In this document: piece by piece, positions 24,709-35,065 of the stretch
Numbering within the stretch: position 1 is the first letter of the stretch
Layout of the letters: each line of letters opens with the position of its first letter
DNA from: Serripes groenlandicus
Lineage: Eukaryota; Mollusca; Bivalvia; Cardiida; Cardiidae
Reading direction: 5' to 3'
Assembly: GCA_031761405.1 (NCBI GenBank)
Contig: JASEVX010000007.1
Location: 29,042,859 to 29,106,858 of the forward strand
Length of the DNA stretch: 64,000 nt
Position numbers and translations under genes: made by a program
The notes under the pieces: model-generated
The model's database searches: none
The model's input: the letters and a program-made list of their open reading frames with translations, nothing else
Told to the model about the DNA's origin: nothing

Positions 24709-25677
24709 ATGATGTCTAATACACATGAAATTCTCTTGCATATTGTAAACTCCATATTTGAAGATGGTAAATTCCCAGAGACTCTCAAAGTCGGCATCGT
24801 TTCACCAATATTCAAGAATAAAGGCAAACCAAACGTTGCTAGTAATTATCGTGGTATAACTGTACTGCCGGTCGTCGGAAAGATTGTTGAAGCTATTCTG
24901 CGTAAGCGTATCTCACCCCTGGTTGAATCACAATAGAACAACGTTCATAGAGCCTTCACAAAAAAAACACTTCTCTTTTGAATTCAGCATTACTCATAGA
25001 AGAATTATACAGGGAAAGCAAAGACAAGTCATTATCAATGAACCTTGTACTGCTCGATGCTAAGTCAGCATTCGTCGTAGTCGATCATAATCACCTTCTG
25101 AGAAGGCTCTATCATATTGGCATTCAAGATAAACTTTGGTCTATAATCGAAAGCTTTCATAGAAGCTGTCTGTCAGCTGTAAAATGGAAAGATCAAACCT
25201 CAAAAGTTATTAAATATTCAGAAATCCGCTGTGGACGAGTCGTTGGCGTCGGGGATTTCGAAACCGGGTGTCCCAGGTTCGATCCACAGGCGCGTCACTA
25301 CGGTCATTGTAGGGAGCCCTGTCGCCCGTGATATAACTGAAATAATGTTGCAAGCGCGTAAAACCCCAATGAATAACAATATTCACCAAGGTGTGCGACA
25401 GGGAGGAATCTTAAGTACCGACCTTTATAAAGTGTACGTGAATCCACTTCTGAACAGATTGCAGTCTGCAGATGTGCGTCAATGCATTGGTATCATCGTT
25501 TGCGCTGTAAGTTCTTGTGCTGTTGTTTACCTGCTAAAAATAGTCATGAAACCGAAACATTGGTTGACATTGCCACTGATTTTGCCAATGTGGAAATGTT
25601 TTACAACCAGTCAAAAGTGTTCATATTGCTGTAAACGATCGCAAACCTACAGAGTCACAGTTATATTATATAAATGA
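24709..25677 (+). pseudogene. Reverse transcriptase domain of LINE 2, with mutated active site and SINE insertion
   Basis: Motifs: GIVSPIFKNKGKPNVASNYRG, then IVEAILRKRISPLVESQ and a stop, then LVLLDAKSAFVVVDH with the first catalytic Asp, then (after the SINE) NIHQGVRQGGILSTDLYKVY. At 25515-25535 the expected CADD box reads SCAVVYLL: both catalytic aspartates are valine (GTT GTT where GAT GAT is expected). With the stop and the insertion, this RT is certainly dead. Confidence 0.85.
25225..25375 (+). mobile_element. SINE inserted in LINE 2
   Basis: A tRNA-like head (GTGGACGAGTCGTTGGCG and B-box GGTTCGATCC) is followed by the typical tail GCCCGTGATATAACTGAAAT and GTAAAACCCCAATGAATAAC. It interrupts the RT frame just before HQGVRQGG. 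ATATTCA flanks both sides (25217 region and 25381 region), which looks like a target-site duplication. Confidence 0.8.
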
Positions 25678-25759
25678 TCGTGAAATTCCCTCCGTTGCGC
25701 AATCTACGCACCTAGAAATCATTAAACCTAACAGTATCAATAATAACAAGAATGCGAAC

Positions 25760-26593
25760 GTGGAGGAAAACTTGAAGAAAGCACGTCGGGTAGCCCATAG
25801 TCTATTCTTCGGTGGTGGTCTCCGTGGACATGAAGGTCTGGACATTTCTGCTTTAGTTCAGCTATACAGAACCTATGTTATCCCAGTCCTCCTGTACGGT
25901 CTGGAACTGGTACAACCAACTAGCACCAGTATTGAAAAATTAGATATATTTCAAAAGAAGTTCTTGAAACAACTTCTATTCCTACCGAATACAACAGCAA
26001 ACACAGCTGTCTACATACTAACAGGGATATTGCCCATTGAGGCTCAACTGCATAAAAAACCGTTTAATTTCTTGCACAATAGTGTTAGCGAAGGAGAAGG
26101 GAGCATTGAAAGGCATATTCATGAAAGGCAATATCATATGCAATCGGTAGATAGACTGAGCTGGGCTGTGGTAGTACAGAAGGTTCTATGGAACAATGAA
26201 CTGTCATCACTAGGTGTCATTCTTGAGTCTTCACTCACTAAATCAATGTGGAAAAACACCATACATACAGCTGTAAATGTCTTTTGGGGTGAACAAATTA
26301 ACCTCATGTTAAAATTATATACATCTCTGAAGTATCTACATAGAGATGAATATATTCCGTGTAGAGTGTACCCCCTGTTTAGTCTCAAATACACATCTCG
26401 GAGAGCTGCAAGACTAGTCATTAAGCTCCACCTAGCTACTGGGACCTATATTCTACAAACAACTAGAACAAACTTCAACCAACATCAAGTCGATGGTACG
26501 TGTTTTCTCTGCAACACAACGGAGAAATCTGTAGAACATATTGTGCTGCGGTGCCCATCCCTGGGCTGTGTTCAAATATCTTATTATGGCTGA
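25760..26593 (+). pseudogene. LINE 2 C-terminal region
   Basis: A 277-codon open stretch following the RT domain. It contains QLYRTYVIPVLLYGLE, typical of LINE RT thumb regions, and ends with a zinc-binding-like CFLCNTTEKSVEHIVLRC (C-x2-C...H-x4-C). Its length without a stop makes it look like a host gene, but position and motifs place it in LINE 2. It has no start context of its own. Confidence 0.85.
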
Positions 26594-26955
26594 CATTATT
26601 TCTGAGTTCCATTCTACAACGAACTTCAACATTTCTTGTGCCTCTGACCAAACCGTGGTTCAGTACATTATAAACTGTTGGCCACTTGTGAAACATCATA
26701 TTAGACAACCAGACCAGCTTTTTAACCTTAAGCGTCAGTGTAGCAAACTACTGTTCCGCTTGGACAGTGCCATGATTAGGATGCTGAGTTAACTGGCTCC
26801 AGACGTAGAAGAGCAAAGCACACGGGACCTCTTGATTGTCTGCCTTCCCAACTACCTAACTGTTGAGCCTTCTATACAGTTGATTTCAGAACTTTTTATG
26901 ACGCGAAAATATATACCGTAAATATAAACTGTTAAACAATAAATAAATAACAATT

Positions 26956-28493
26956 TTGTGGTGAAGGAATTATATCAGTGTGACCTATATTGTTCAACGT
27001 ACGGAAGTGCGGTTCTCCTACGTAGGAAGAATAATAAGAAGAAGATTCAAGATTCATAGCACTTCGCTCGCTGAGTTAAGAGAAAAATGTGTCGATCAAT
27101 TTCTTGCCTGAAAGGACCTAAAAGAAGAAGAGATCGTTTTCTTAAACGACTTTTGACACTCCACGATGACTAACTACTTTTATTTAGTATATAACTTTTG
27201 ATTCACCGCAATGACATAAATCATTTAATTTATCATAAAATACTTTTATGTTGCATTGCGGTTTCACTCAGTATGGGGAAAATGATGACATAACACAGAA
27301 GTGAGTTGTAAAAGGGCATTTTATTGTTCAATGCCAGGGAGATAAAATGTTATATCATTTTCAACATATCTGGGCTGGACAAAAAGGCGCCAAAAACTCT
27401 TATGTGCTCGTTTTGTATTAATGTGTTCACTATGTGCTGTTAATTGTTATCAATTTTATTTAGGTTAAGTATAGCCATGATCAAACACTTTCTTCCAGTA
27501 TAGTCCATGGCTTAGATAATTATTTTCGTTCAAACCTTTATTTCCAGCATCATTACCAATTTAGTGTATTACTCAAATTAGATTGATTTGGTGCAGAATT
27601 TTAAATTTCTATTTAATCAGCATGGAACTTTGTCATACTATTTGTTTCTCATGTTCTTTGGGCCTTGTTTTAAACTGTCCAATATGCTCAAACTATGTCA
27701 TTTATCAAAGCACATTTTTCACACACATGCTACATAACCCTGAACACCATAAATACACATTGTCCCAATCCCTTACCAACACGTTATTAAAAATGGTCTA
27801 CTTAGGGTTTAGAATGCTCTTATCTTTCTGAACTCTTACTCCACTAGTTTCCACTCTGTCCGTAAAAGTGGATCCAATCAATCCAATCCCTTAATTGCCA
27901 TTCATTCACCTTGTTTTGTAACTAGTTGTTAATGTGTTCATTATGTTAGTTGCAGGATGCAATTGCATACATATTTTCTTGTTGACTAAATACTACGCTA
28001 AATTACACTTATCAGTTTCGACCACCAGTGGTCATCCTTAAACAAGAAAGTATGTATTTAATATACTATGTTTTTGTGGTCCTGTGTTTTAGACCAACTG
28101 AGCCAAAGGCTCTAGATGATCTATTGGACTCACTCACTGTCCGTAGCTCTCCTAAAAAACCACTTGCTGCAAATTGATAATATTTGGCATGGATGTTCCT
28201 TGCATGGCCCCACTTTTACAGTTGTTCACATAAGTCCATTCAGTGCATAAATTGTTGCCATTTTCTTTCACATTTTCCCTACCTCTCCAACCTTCCTTCA
28301 GTCCCCATGCCACCAGCACTTTCAGTGCTTTGATATACATTTGAATTCGGCGTATGAACTTGATCTTTAAGTCAACAGAAATATTTAATTAGGGGACTGA
28401 ACATCTTATCGAGGAAGTTATTTGAGCTGTACACAATCAATTAGTTAAGTGTGTATTTATTGTATCCCTCTGAGGAATCGTAATGTGTTAAAA
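26956..28493. other. Non-coding stretch
   Basis: About 1.5 kb of AT-rich sequence with no supported gene. The words CACTTTCAGTGCTTTGAT at about 28318 also appear at about 489, but the match is short. Open frames are under 85 codons and featureless. Confidence 0.5.
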
Positions 28494-28758
28494 TTTACCC
28501 TTTCCTAAATGCAATAAATCTGCTTCTGCAGCAGACATCTTTGAAAACACTTAATTAAAGAATATGGAACATCTCTATAAATTAATCAGTTTTTGAAGAG
28601 AGTGAAATTGTAAAGACTTTGGAAATAGGTGAAAACTGCTCGCTATGACCAATTTCTGCTTGTTTTAACAATGTTTTCAAAAGTCGTCTGACGCAGAGGC
28701 GTCTTAGTATATAATTTCACATACAGAGGCATCAGTAGTTGTTAGTATTGGTAAGGGT
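28494..28758. mobile_element. TTAA-type MITE copy, diverged
   Basis: Left end TTACCCTTTCCTAAAT with GCAGCAGACATCTTTGAAAA, right end CAATGTTTTCAAAAGTCGTC and GGTAAGGGTTG. Arms are complementary. It belongs to the same family as 7312-7528. Confidence 0.65.
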
Positions 28759-28759
28759 T

Positions 28760-28915
28760 GATTGATTCGAAATAATTTACACCGTTTTCAATAATTTTTC
28801 AGTGATACAACGGCGACTGGGATTTTTTCTCAACTGTAGTCTGCCTGCGCATCAATCTCAACCTTCCCTAATGTACTGTTTTAAGCCAATTTGTGGAAGA
28901 CTAATGACACTACTC
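28760..28915 (-). mobile_element. SINE tail fragment
   Basis: Reverse complement of the SINE 3' domain (ACACCGTTTTCAATAATTTTT followed by CAGTGATACAACGGCG), then the central GCCAATTTGTGGAAGACTAATGAC. The head is not clear. Confidence 0.6.
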
Positions 28916-29059
28916 ATAAGGACTTGAAGTTAAACCATCAGTTAAGGAATAGCCCCATCATTGGAATACTTAACAGATGTTCGCATTTAAGCAGCAGCAA
29001 TTATGAATCCGCCAAAATATTCAAGGATCAGCTTAATTTTTTTTTCCAAACGAACAAGC

Positions 29060-29505
29060 AAGTACAAGCCCTATTTTCACCCTCTACCAAGATTTTTGAA
29101 ATTATTCCGATCCGTTGAAAATATGGCCGCCAGTGGGCTGAGCTTGCTTTCCTTATATGAGTAAAGTGAAAACTTAAAACATCTTCTTGTCCAAAAGTAC
29201 TGGTCCGATTTGAAAATAATTTGGCACAAAAGTTCCTTTAGTGAACCTCTACCAAGATGATTAGATTATTCCGACCCGTTGAAAAGCATGGCCACCAGGG
29301 GGGGGGGGGGGGGGGGGGGGGCGGATCTTGTTTTCCTTAAATGTATATATAGTGATAACTTAAACAATCTTCTACATTGACTGTTCAAATTAGTCGAATC
29401 GGTTGGAAAACCTTGTATGCCTATTGTAAGAACATAGAAAACTATGATTTCAATTAAATCCGTTGACCGATTTAGGACCATCGTGGTCCTAATCATATAC
29501 CTAGT
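29060..29505. repeat. Two-unit copy of a GGACCAT-headed molluscan-type repeat
   Basis: Two tandem units of about 167 bp start with CCTCTACCAAGAT (29079 and 29246), continue with ATTCCGANCCGTTGAAAA and GGCC(A/G)CCAG. The block ends with AGGACCATCGTGGTCCT near 29475-29495. The same palindromic GGACCAT word heads the larger element at 46615. It contains a G24 run at 29298-29321. Confidence 0.65.
29298..29321 (+). repeat. Homopolymer G24
   Basis: Twenty-four G residues in a row, expanded from the short GG run found at the same place in the neighbouring unit (CCGCCAGTGGGC, about 29128). It could form G-quadruplex structures and is a likely site of sequencing-length error. Confidence 0.95.
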
Positions 29506-29784
29506 ACAACTTTTAAGACAGAGTAAAGAAACAATGCACAAATTTCGACATTTTCAATAGCGAAATATCACAATTAACGCACGAATTAAAATGTATGAAT
29601 GACATGTGAATCACGACCAACTACCGCATTTTGAATGACATCACATCATATTTCAGTGACGTACCATTACCATATTTAGTATCGTATAAGTCAAACACGG
29701 AATTTTAATCCGTCTTGTTTGATTTGCACATGACAATCCGCTTTGATTTGCAGCAGGAAATGTGCATGTTTATAATAAATAGGG

Positions 29785-29940
29785 ATTAATTATGTTGCAG
29801 TAGCGATATCGGATTTGATATCGTACTACGAGGGGCGTGGACAATGCGCAAGAACGAAGCGGTCGAGAGAGATGACAAATTGTCCACGCTCCGACTAGAC
29901 AAAAATCAAATCCGATATCGTTACCGCAACATAATTTTCC
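29785..29940. mobile_element. Foldback element with about 60 bp inverted arms
   Basis: AATTATGTTGCAGTAGCGAT ATCGGATTTGAT at about 29787-29820 is matched by ATCAAATCCGATATCGTTAC CGCAACATAATT at about 29907-29939. The arms extend inwards to GCGTGGACAAT and ATTGTCCACGC with a short loop. Similar sequence lies on both sides (about 29530-29600 and 29990-30060), so it may have inserted between or duplicated with its flank. Superfamily unknown. Confidence 0.75.
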
Positions 29941-30431
29941 TTTTAATATAAACCTTGTATAAATGTTTACCATTTAAGCAAAAAAAAAAAAGAAGAAAGA
30001 AAAACAATACAAATTTCAATATTTTAAATAACGAAATAAATAAATTTACTCATAAAATGTATTTGATTTGCATGTGACAAATGCCCGACTCCCTCATTTT
30101 AATCCGTCGTTTTCGAACGCGCACGACCATCTGCATGTATTTGCGCCGGAAAATGTGCAGGTATATAATACAAAAATATATATGTGAACACCAAAAGAGA
30201 TCTTATTTCGTTCGTGATATATACAATCGTAAAATAATACGTTTTTGGTGTTTATATACTTTACTCCTAAATGCATCTCTTGACAAAATAACTAGAACTA
30301 TAGCCCCATTAGTTGTACATCAACTAACGTTTAAATGATACCGCTATTGAGAGTTAAGTCCTAGAATCGGCTCATGAATATACAATGTTTAAGAAAGTAC
30401 GAGTAGCCGAAAGACCGTAAACACTTTTGAA

Positions 30432-30690
30432 CCGAGCCGCCATAGCTCTGTCGTTTAGGATGATGGCTATCAATCCATGGGACAGTTAGTTTGAAACCCA
30501 GCTCGGCCATTCATTCCCTCGGATGATTGATAAAACAAGTCATTCTGAAATGCGTCATTCATCTTCTCACCTTTCGGGCAAAAAGGTATGCGTGAGAATT
30601 TATTATGTGGGAATAATGTGTGGATAACAGGTGCGAGCGAGCCATAAAACACACGTGTTAGGTGAACGTGCTGCCGTGATTAAAAGAACT
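30432..30690 (+). mobile_element. tRNA-derived SINE
   Basis: The head has A-box-like CATAGCTCTGTCGTTTAGG and B-box-like AGTTTGAAACCC, followed by TCGGCCATTCATTCCCTCGG. The distal part has GTGTGGATAACAGGTGCGAG and GTGCTGCCGTGATTAAAAG. It lies just downstream (on the opposite strand) of the last transporter pseudo-exon. Confidence 0.75.
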
Positions 30691-30892
30691 GGAATCCCAT
30701 TCAAAACGGAGTTTGAAGGTAGAACCCGCCTCAATTTATTTTTCGAATTGCTTCACGAAATTTGGCATTTACATAATTCAGCATATGCGCAATTTGATTT
30801 GTTTTCTAACTTTTTTAGAATTCAAAGCTGTTTTGAAACCACGAGCCTTCAAAGTATGCCAGAGACGGCGGATTATCCATCGGCTTATGCAT

Positions 30893-31042
30893 TCAGGGAA
30901 AGGGAATGGCGTGTTTGTCCTCGTCCTCGTATCTATTAAGCAGAGGCTGACCTTTCGTTTCGGGAAATTGACACCATAGGAATGCGGATATAAACATGAG
31001 AGCTGCAGCGACAAAGTACAACAAACCATCCACGTAGTCGTT
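30893..31042 (-). pseudogene. SLC22-like copy, terminal exon
   Basis: After acceptor TTTCTTCCAG the frame starts NDYVDGLLYFVAAALMFISA (last membrane helix), then FLWCQFPETKGQPL, the conserved cytoplasmic signature after helix 12 of SLC22 proteins, then an acidic tail ending HAIPFP and TGA. It is 49 codons plus the stop, phase 0 at the start, and itself undamaged. Confidence 0.88.
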
Positions 31043-31319
31043 CTGGAAGAAACGAATTTACCTTCTCCTACATAGAAACATATGCAGACAACGAATTTTA
31101 AAAGGTCTTGACAAAAATGTGGATACTCTTTAGAAATTAAAGTATATACCGTCGAAAATGTGCAAACGACCACCTTGGAATAGCAATTCCCCGCCTATAG
31201 TGATCATACTGTTAGTTTCCTAATTACACATTTTCCTTATAAAGAGCCTTGCAATAAAAGACTGCCTGTGAACGAAGTCCATATGGTTCACATTCCATGG
31301 GTAGTCTTTAAACACAGGT

Positions 31320-31450
31320 TTGACTGTAATTAAAAACTTTGTGGCGAATGGAGAACTTGCTCATCTTAAGCAACCCGTTCCTGCCACAATGTTTTCAAAA
31401 GTCGTCTGTTGTAGATGCGATGACATGCGTCTGTATGTGGAGAAAGAAAT
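31320..31450. mobile_element. MITE fragment (TTAA family arms)
   Basis: GTGGCGAATGGAGAACTTGC TCA and CCACAATGTTTTCAAAAGTC GTCTG are the inner arms of the 7312-type MITE. The outer TTAA ends are missing. It lies in the intron between pseudo-exons 9 and 10. Confidence 0.55.
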
Positions 31451-31912
31451 AAGCCCTGATATAGATGGATTGATTGATTACTTGTTTGGTGTCAGTAGGT
31501 CGTACTGCTAACACCGCAACCCAGAGAGCTAAGGAGGGCAGCTTCTACTTCCATTTTTATTAAGCGGAAAAAACTGATTGTTAGAAGATTTTGAACGTCG
31601 TTGTGACTTATTTGCGCGACCAGTGTAGAACTAGATCCGACTGCTCGGGTGCACAGGCTGGTCTAGTTCTACACTTGTTGCTTATGCCTTAATGTCAATA
31701 TTCTCTTATAATCGCCGCTCAAATTAACCTTTCCCTGATACGGACGACTTTTTATAACAGTGTTGAACAAAACAAGAACTCCCTAAACAATTCGAGGTAT
31801 CAATTATCCATAAACGTTTATATAATAGATTGTATAAATATTGTTTTCGTTTCCATTACTCTTTTGGATAGAATTTTATTTGCTTAAGACAACGAATAAT
31901 GAACTATCTTAC

Positions 31913-31977
31913 CAAGAAAACAATTTGAGGAGCTATCATACCGCCGACACGGGCCGCCGTGTTGTGAAGTCCGTAAG
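31913..31977 (-). pseudogene. SLC22-like copy, exon 9
   Basis: The frame reads YGLHNTAARVGGMIAPQIVF followed by L, the helix 11 region with the conserved AARVGG of the family. Acceptor ATAAATACAG and donor GTAAGATA are visible. The exon is 65 bases: joined to exon 8 it leaves the frame one base too long (or two too short) to reach the next exon in phase, so I count it as a lesion unless a different acceptor is used. Confidence 0.82.
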
Positions 31978-32404
31978 CTGTATTTATAAAAAGTATACAT
32001 TAAAAACGCTTAAAAAAGAAATTGTTTTATTTTAAAAATATATAAACATTTTAAATGTCAAAAAATATATATTTATTATTTAAAACGTAGAAATATACTG
32101 GAACAAGAAAGAAAATAGAGGACAAAAACAACAAAAAGACACTACATTGGTTTTAAAAGTGCCAAACGGGTTTGTTTATTCTATTCATCAAGGCAACGCT
32201 AATAATCATAATGAAATTGCCATATATATATAAAAAGGGTACCGTTATTTAGATGGAAGGTGTACGCTTATTAAACAATCTCACATTTTAATTTAAATAG
32301 AATCTTTAAGTTTGTGCCTGTCGTAAAAGGGACTATCTTGTTTACATTTGATTTTACCATCGACATATCAACACACAAATATAGAAATGATCTATGAGTG
32401 AATG

Positions 32405-32490
32405 TATAATCTTTAAATAGAGTTGAAAACATTGTGGCAGAAAGATCATTAAGACCAATTTCTCCTTTTGCCATAAGGTTTTCAAAAGTG
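32405..32490. mobile_element. MITE fragment
   Basis: GTTGAAAACATTGTGGCAGA and AATTTCTCCTTTTGCCATAA form the inner arms of the TTAA-family MITE; the ends are decayed. Confidence 0.5.
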
Positions 32491-32620
32491 TTCTATTAAA
32501 GAGGAGTCAAATTGCGTCTACACACAGATTAAAACCAACCGCATGTCATACTATTGTATTTATCATTTAGTTACAACGACAGAAATCAGGGGGGTTGGGG
32601 AATTAAGTAAGACACGGTAC

Positions 32621-32738
32621 CTGACTGTCGTTGGATAGAGTTCTGTTGTATATACAACCGTAGACGCCCACCCTGCAACCAGAGAGAGCTTGCAGCCGTA
32701 CGCAAAGACGTTGGTAATAACTCCTTGTAACGGTGTGT
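32621..32738 (-). pseudogene. SLC22-like copy, exon 8
   Basis: Acceptor TTTTATCAG; the frame joins exon 7 in phase to read DTPLQGVITNVFAYGCKLSL, then VAGWASTVVYTTELYPTTVR, the helix 9-10 segment with the family hallmark (E-L-[FY]-P-T-x-x-R). Donor is GTACCG. No stop inside; length 118. Confidence 0.88.
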
Positions 32739-33009
32739 CTGATAAAACAAAAGGTTCATAAGTGAAATATACTAATAAGCAAGTAACATTATTTTTCAGT
32801 TACATACTTGTGATTTGTAAGTAACATTACTTTTCAGTTATATACTATTGATTAGTAAGTAACATTATATTTCAGTTATATACTAGTAATTACTGAGTAA
32901 AAAGCAGTATTTATTTTAGTTATATACTAGTGATTAGTAAGAAACAGTATTTTCAGTTATATACTAGTGATCAGTAAGAAACAGTATTTGTTCAGTGAAA
33001 TCTATTGAT

Positions 33010-33278
33010 TAGTAAGTAACAGTTTATTTCAGTTATATCACGGAGGTCAGTTCACCCAACCATGTGCTTTCTGGCTTTGCTGTACTCCTTGTAGGCAACT
33101 GGCTACCGTCACTCATAAACTATTGTAGATCCCCATTGATGGAAGACGAAGGACAATAGTCATAACTAGCTTGGTCAACGTTTGAAAAGAAAGAATGTCT
33201 GAAACGGGGTGGTTCGAACTCATAACATTTGGATCGGTAGCCATCGTCGTTACCGACTGAGCTAGTGCGGTAAACCCA
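33010..33278 (-). mobile_element. tRNA-derived SINE, same insertion as 62090-62275
   Basis: On the - strand the head (GCACTAGCTCAGTCGGTAAC and B-box GAGTTCGAACCACC) is followed by TTCGTCTTCCATCAATGGGG and the tail CCGTGATATAACTGAAATAA. The + strand gene has the same SINE at the same relative place, so it was inserted before the duplication. Confidence 0.85.
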
Positions 33279-33307
33279 ACAGTAACAATGGTATTCAAAT
33301 AGAATAG

Positions 33308-33500
33308 TGTGGAAGACAGTGGTGCAGAGGTAGAGCGTCGGCCTTTCGTATCAAAGGTCCCTGGTTCGAGTCCCGTGATGAGCGGGTACTGACTTTAGGA
33401 CAAACGGTGCGAGTATTGGTTAAGTCTCCAGGAAGAAGACATCGAGCGTGATTAATATAAGCTTAAGGCTTGTTTCGCAATCGATGTAAAATAAATAATG
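33308..33500 (+). mobile_element. tRNA-derived SINE, second family
   Basis: The head has A-box GTGCAGAGGTAGAGCG and B-box CTGGTTCGAGTCCC. The body has GACATCGAGCGTGATTAATA and ends CGCAATCGATGTAAAATAAA. Close copies lie at 57535-57722 (+) and 61865-62070 (-); the latter is the duplicated partner of this one. Confidence 0.88.
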
Positions 33501-33542
33501 TTTAAATTAAATAGAAAATACAGTGTTTAAAGATATCCTTAC

Positions 33543-33625
33543 CCACATACTGAATAATCCCGACGATAAGAGCAAATATTCCAGTTATAAAATAGAATCC
33601 AAAACACGAGGCTTTTCTCCCAAAT
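33543..33625 (-). pseudogene. SLC22-like copy, exon 7
   Basis: 83 bases between acceptor ATTTCAG and donor GTAAGG. Reads RFGRKASCFGFYFITGIFAL and IVGIIQYV. It differs from the + gene exon at 61748-61830 by Ile to Phe after the first Arg and Leu to Phe in the helix. The conserved RxGRK loop is intact. Confidence 0.88.
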
Positions 33626-33714
33626 CTGAAATTATGCAACACAATGAAATGGCTGAAGTAACAGAGCGTGGTACTTCACATTATAGAATAAAGAAGCATA
33701 TTCTTTATTAAAGG

Positions 33715-33985
33715 GCGCTTACTGGAAGACAATGCTAGAGCTCGATATCCTGATCGAAAGGCCCTGTGTTCGTTCCCCGTGAGAGTGGAGTTTTATTTGG
33801 ACCTCCCCACTCACTCTCAACGGGTTCCTGGTTGAGCATACCTATGAGCCGTTCCACGAGAAAGTCATCAGTGTGAACTCTGCGTATGGTATAGACTCGG
33901 ATCAGCCTCAGCATGCCGCGCAGGCTAACCCTGACAGACACTTTTCGCCTCCTGTGGATTTTCTGTTTCAAGAATCATAACTCTT
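33715..33985 (+). mobile_element. SINE-like element with tRNA-type head
   Basis: The head has TGCTAGAGCTCGATATCC and CTGTGTTCGTTCCCCG. The body has GAGAGTGGAGTTTTATTTGG and CGCCTCCTGTGGATTTTCTG. It is followed by a segment (33995-34260) with GATTAGTCTGCGCGAATG and CAGGCTGATCTGG, another dispersed repeat. The partner copy is at 61390-61650 on the other strand. Confidence 0.7.
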
Positions 33986-34591
33986 TACCTATCCCCCTGA
34001 GACGGAATGTGTCGGCCCGGATTAGTCTGCGCGAATGTTGCGGACTGGCAGGCTGATCTGGCTCGATACATAACGCAGAGTCCATAATGTTTGTTTTCTC
34101 GTGAAACGGCTGTTATAAATGTATATGCAATAGCATAGAGGAGGTAACCAATCTACACACACTCGGCACGAGCGACATGATGGAAGCAGACGTCGAGAGT
34201 GATTAATATAAGTTCTAAGAAATAGTTTCACAATCGGTGTTCACGTATAAATATATAAGTACGAGAAAAATAGACAAATAAACAAGCTATGCGATTGCCT
34301 TCTCAGCTGACCACATCTTTTAAAAGTAATGTAAGAAATTGGGATATTACATATAATGACACAATACTCCTTAATAATAGGAGACAACACTATCCGAAAC
34401 CTTTTATTTTCTCAATAAATATCTTAAGTAAACCGAAGAGAAGTGTGCCGATATATGACCTACATATTAACGAGAACATTTCGTTATTTCATAAGAAACA
34501 CCCACACATTTTTATTAAAATACGTATACGTTTTGCATAATAACACTCTACACAAAGGTCATTATAGTCAATATTGTCGAGCATTACCTAC

Positions 34592-34726
34592 CTATTGACG
34601 AACAGGAACATGGATAACTTGACTGGTGCCCCGATAATGCTGGTCACAAATATGTTTAGATACAAGTCCCCGGACAACGTGCCTATCCCAAATAACAGCG
34701 CATAACCCTAGTAACTAACGGCAAAC
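34592..34726 (-). pseudogene. SLC22-like copy, exon 6, with premature stop
   Basis: 135 bases with intact acceptor (TTGACAG) and donor (GTAGGT). It reads FAVSY, then TAG, then GYALLFGIGTLSGDLYLNIF, VTSIIGAPVKLSMFLFVN. The intact exon at 60602 has C and S where this copy has Y and the stop. Six of nine differences alter the protein, as expected of a sequence free of selection. Confidence 0.9.
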
Positions 34727-35065
34727 CTGTCAATTACAAGTATTGAACCGTTATATTGATTGTATGATTGATTTATTGGGTAATGTGTAAAGTTGATAGA
34801 TCAATGCTTTGTTCATCCTCATATATGTATATGTCTGAACGGATTACTATTTATTGCGCATGTATAACTTTGTTAATATATGTATGAACTTATTTGCATG
34901 TAACTAGAAACATAGTATCAACAGTCGTACATTTTCGACGATGTTAAACAGTTAACACTGAACGTTTTGTACAGTGTAGATCGCCAACAACGAGCGTCTC
35001 CCTATGTCCGAATTCCTAAACATTTATAACACTCAAATGAATTAAGAACGAAACCTTACTTAAGA

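Larger units (their letters stand above)
23640..26955 (+). mobile_element. Decayed non-LTR retrotransposon (LINE 2)
   Basis: Coding remnants in order: the end of an endonuclease domain (VYIPTKDL, NYILLVGDFNETL, CTEIDYFL) at 23640-24031; a linker at about 24032-24700 with several breaks; reverse transcriptase at 24709-25677; and a C-terminal region at 25760-26593. The 3' end is an AATAAATAAATAAC tract near 26940. The 5' end abuts a SINE, so the element is truncated or its start is covered. A second SINE has inserted in the RT domain at 25225-25375. Stops (for example after PLVESQ at 24934) and frameshifts make it inactive. It is a different family from LINE 1, judged by the sequence around the RT motifs. 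Confidence 0.87.
30893..34726 (-). pseudogene. SLC22-like transporter pseudogene, C-terminal half (five exons)
   Basis: Five exons on the - strand in gene order (34726-34592, 33625-33543, 32738-32621, 31977-31913, 31042-30893) have the content of exons 6-10 of an SLC22-type organic ion transporter. Exons 6 and 7 correspond one to one with those of the + strand gene at 60602-60736 and 61748-61830, with 9 differences in 135 bases and 2 in 83 by my count. Exon 6 has an in-frame TAG, and the fourth exon (31913-31977) has a length that breaks the frame. No N-terminal exons lie upstream: beyond 35065 the sequence switches to a direct-orientation copy of intron 4. The copy gives the likely sequence content of exons 8-10 of the + gene, which lie outside this window. 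Confidence 0.85.
32765..35065 (-). repeat. Inverted duplication of 59905-62343
   Basis: The reverse complement matches the + gene from intron 5 to intron 7, including exons 6 and 7, three SINEs and unique intron words (for example TCAGCTGAGAAGGCAATCGC in both). Homology on the + side ends at 62343 only because an LTR element is inserted there. It ends on the left-hand gene side at about 59905 / 35065. Confidence 0.88.

Noticed and set aside
30778..31173. 131-codon - strand frame over the last transporter pseudo-exon
   Set aside because: A different phase from the PETKG exon (30893-31042), which has the splice acceptor and the family motif.
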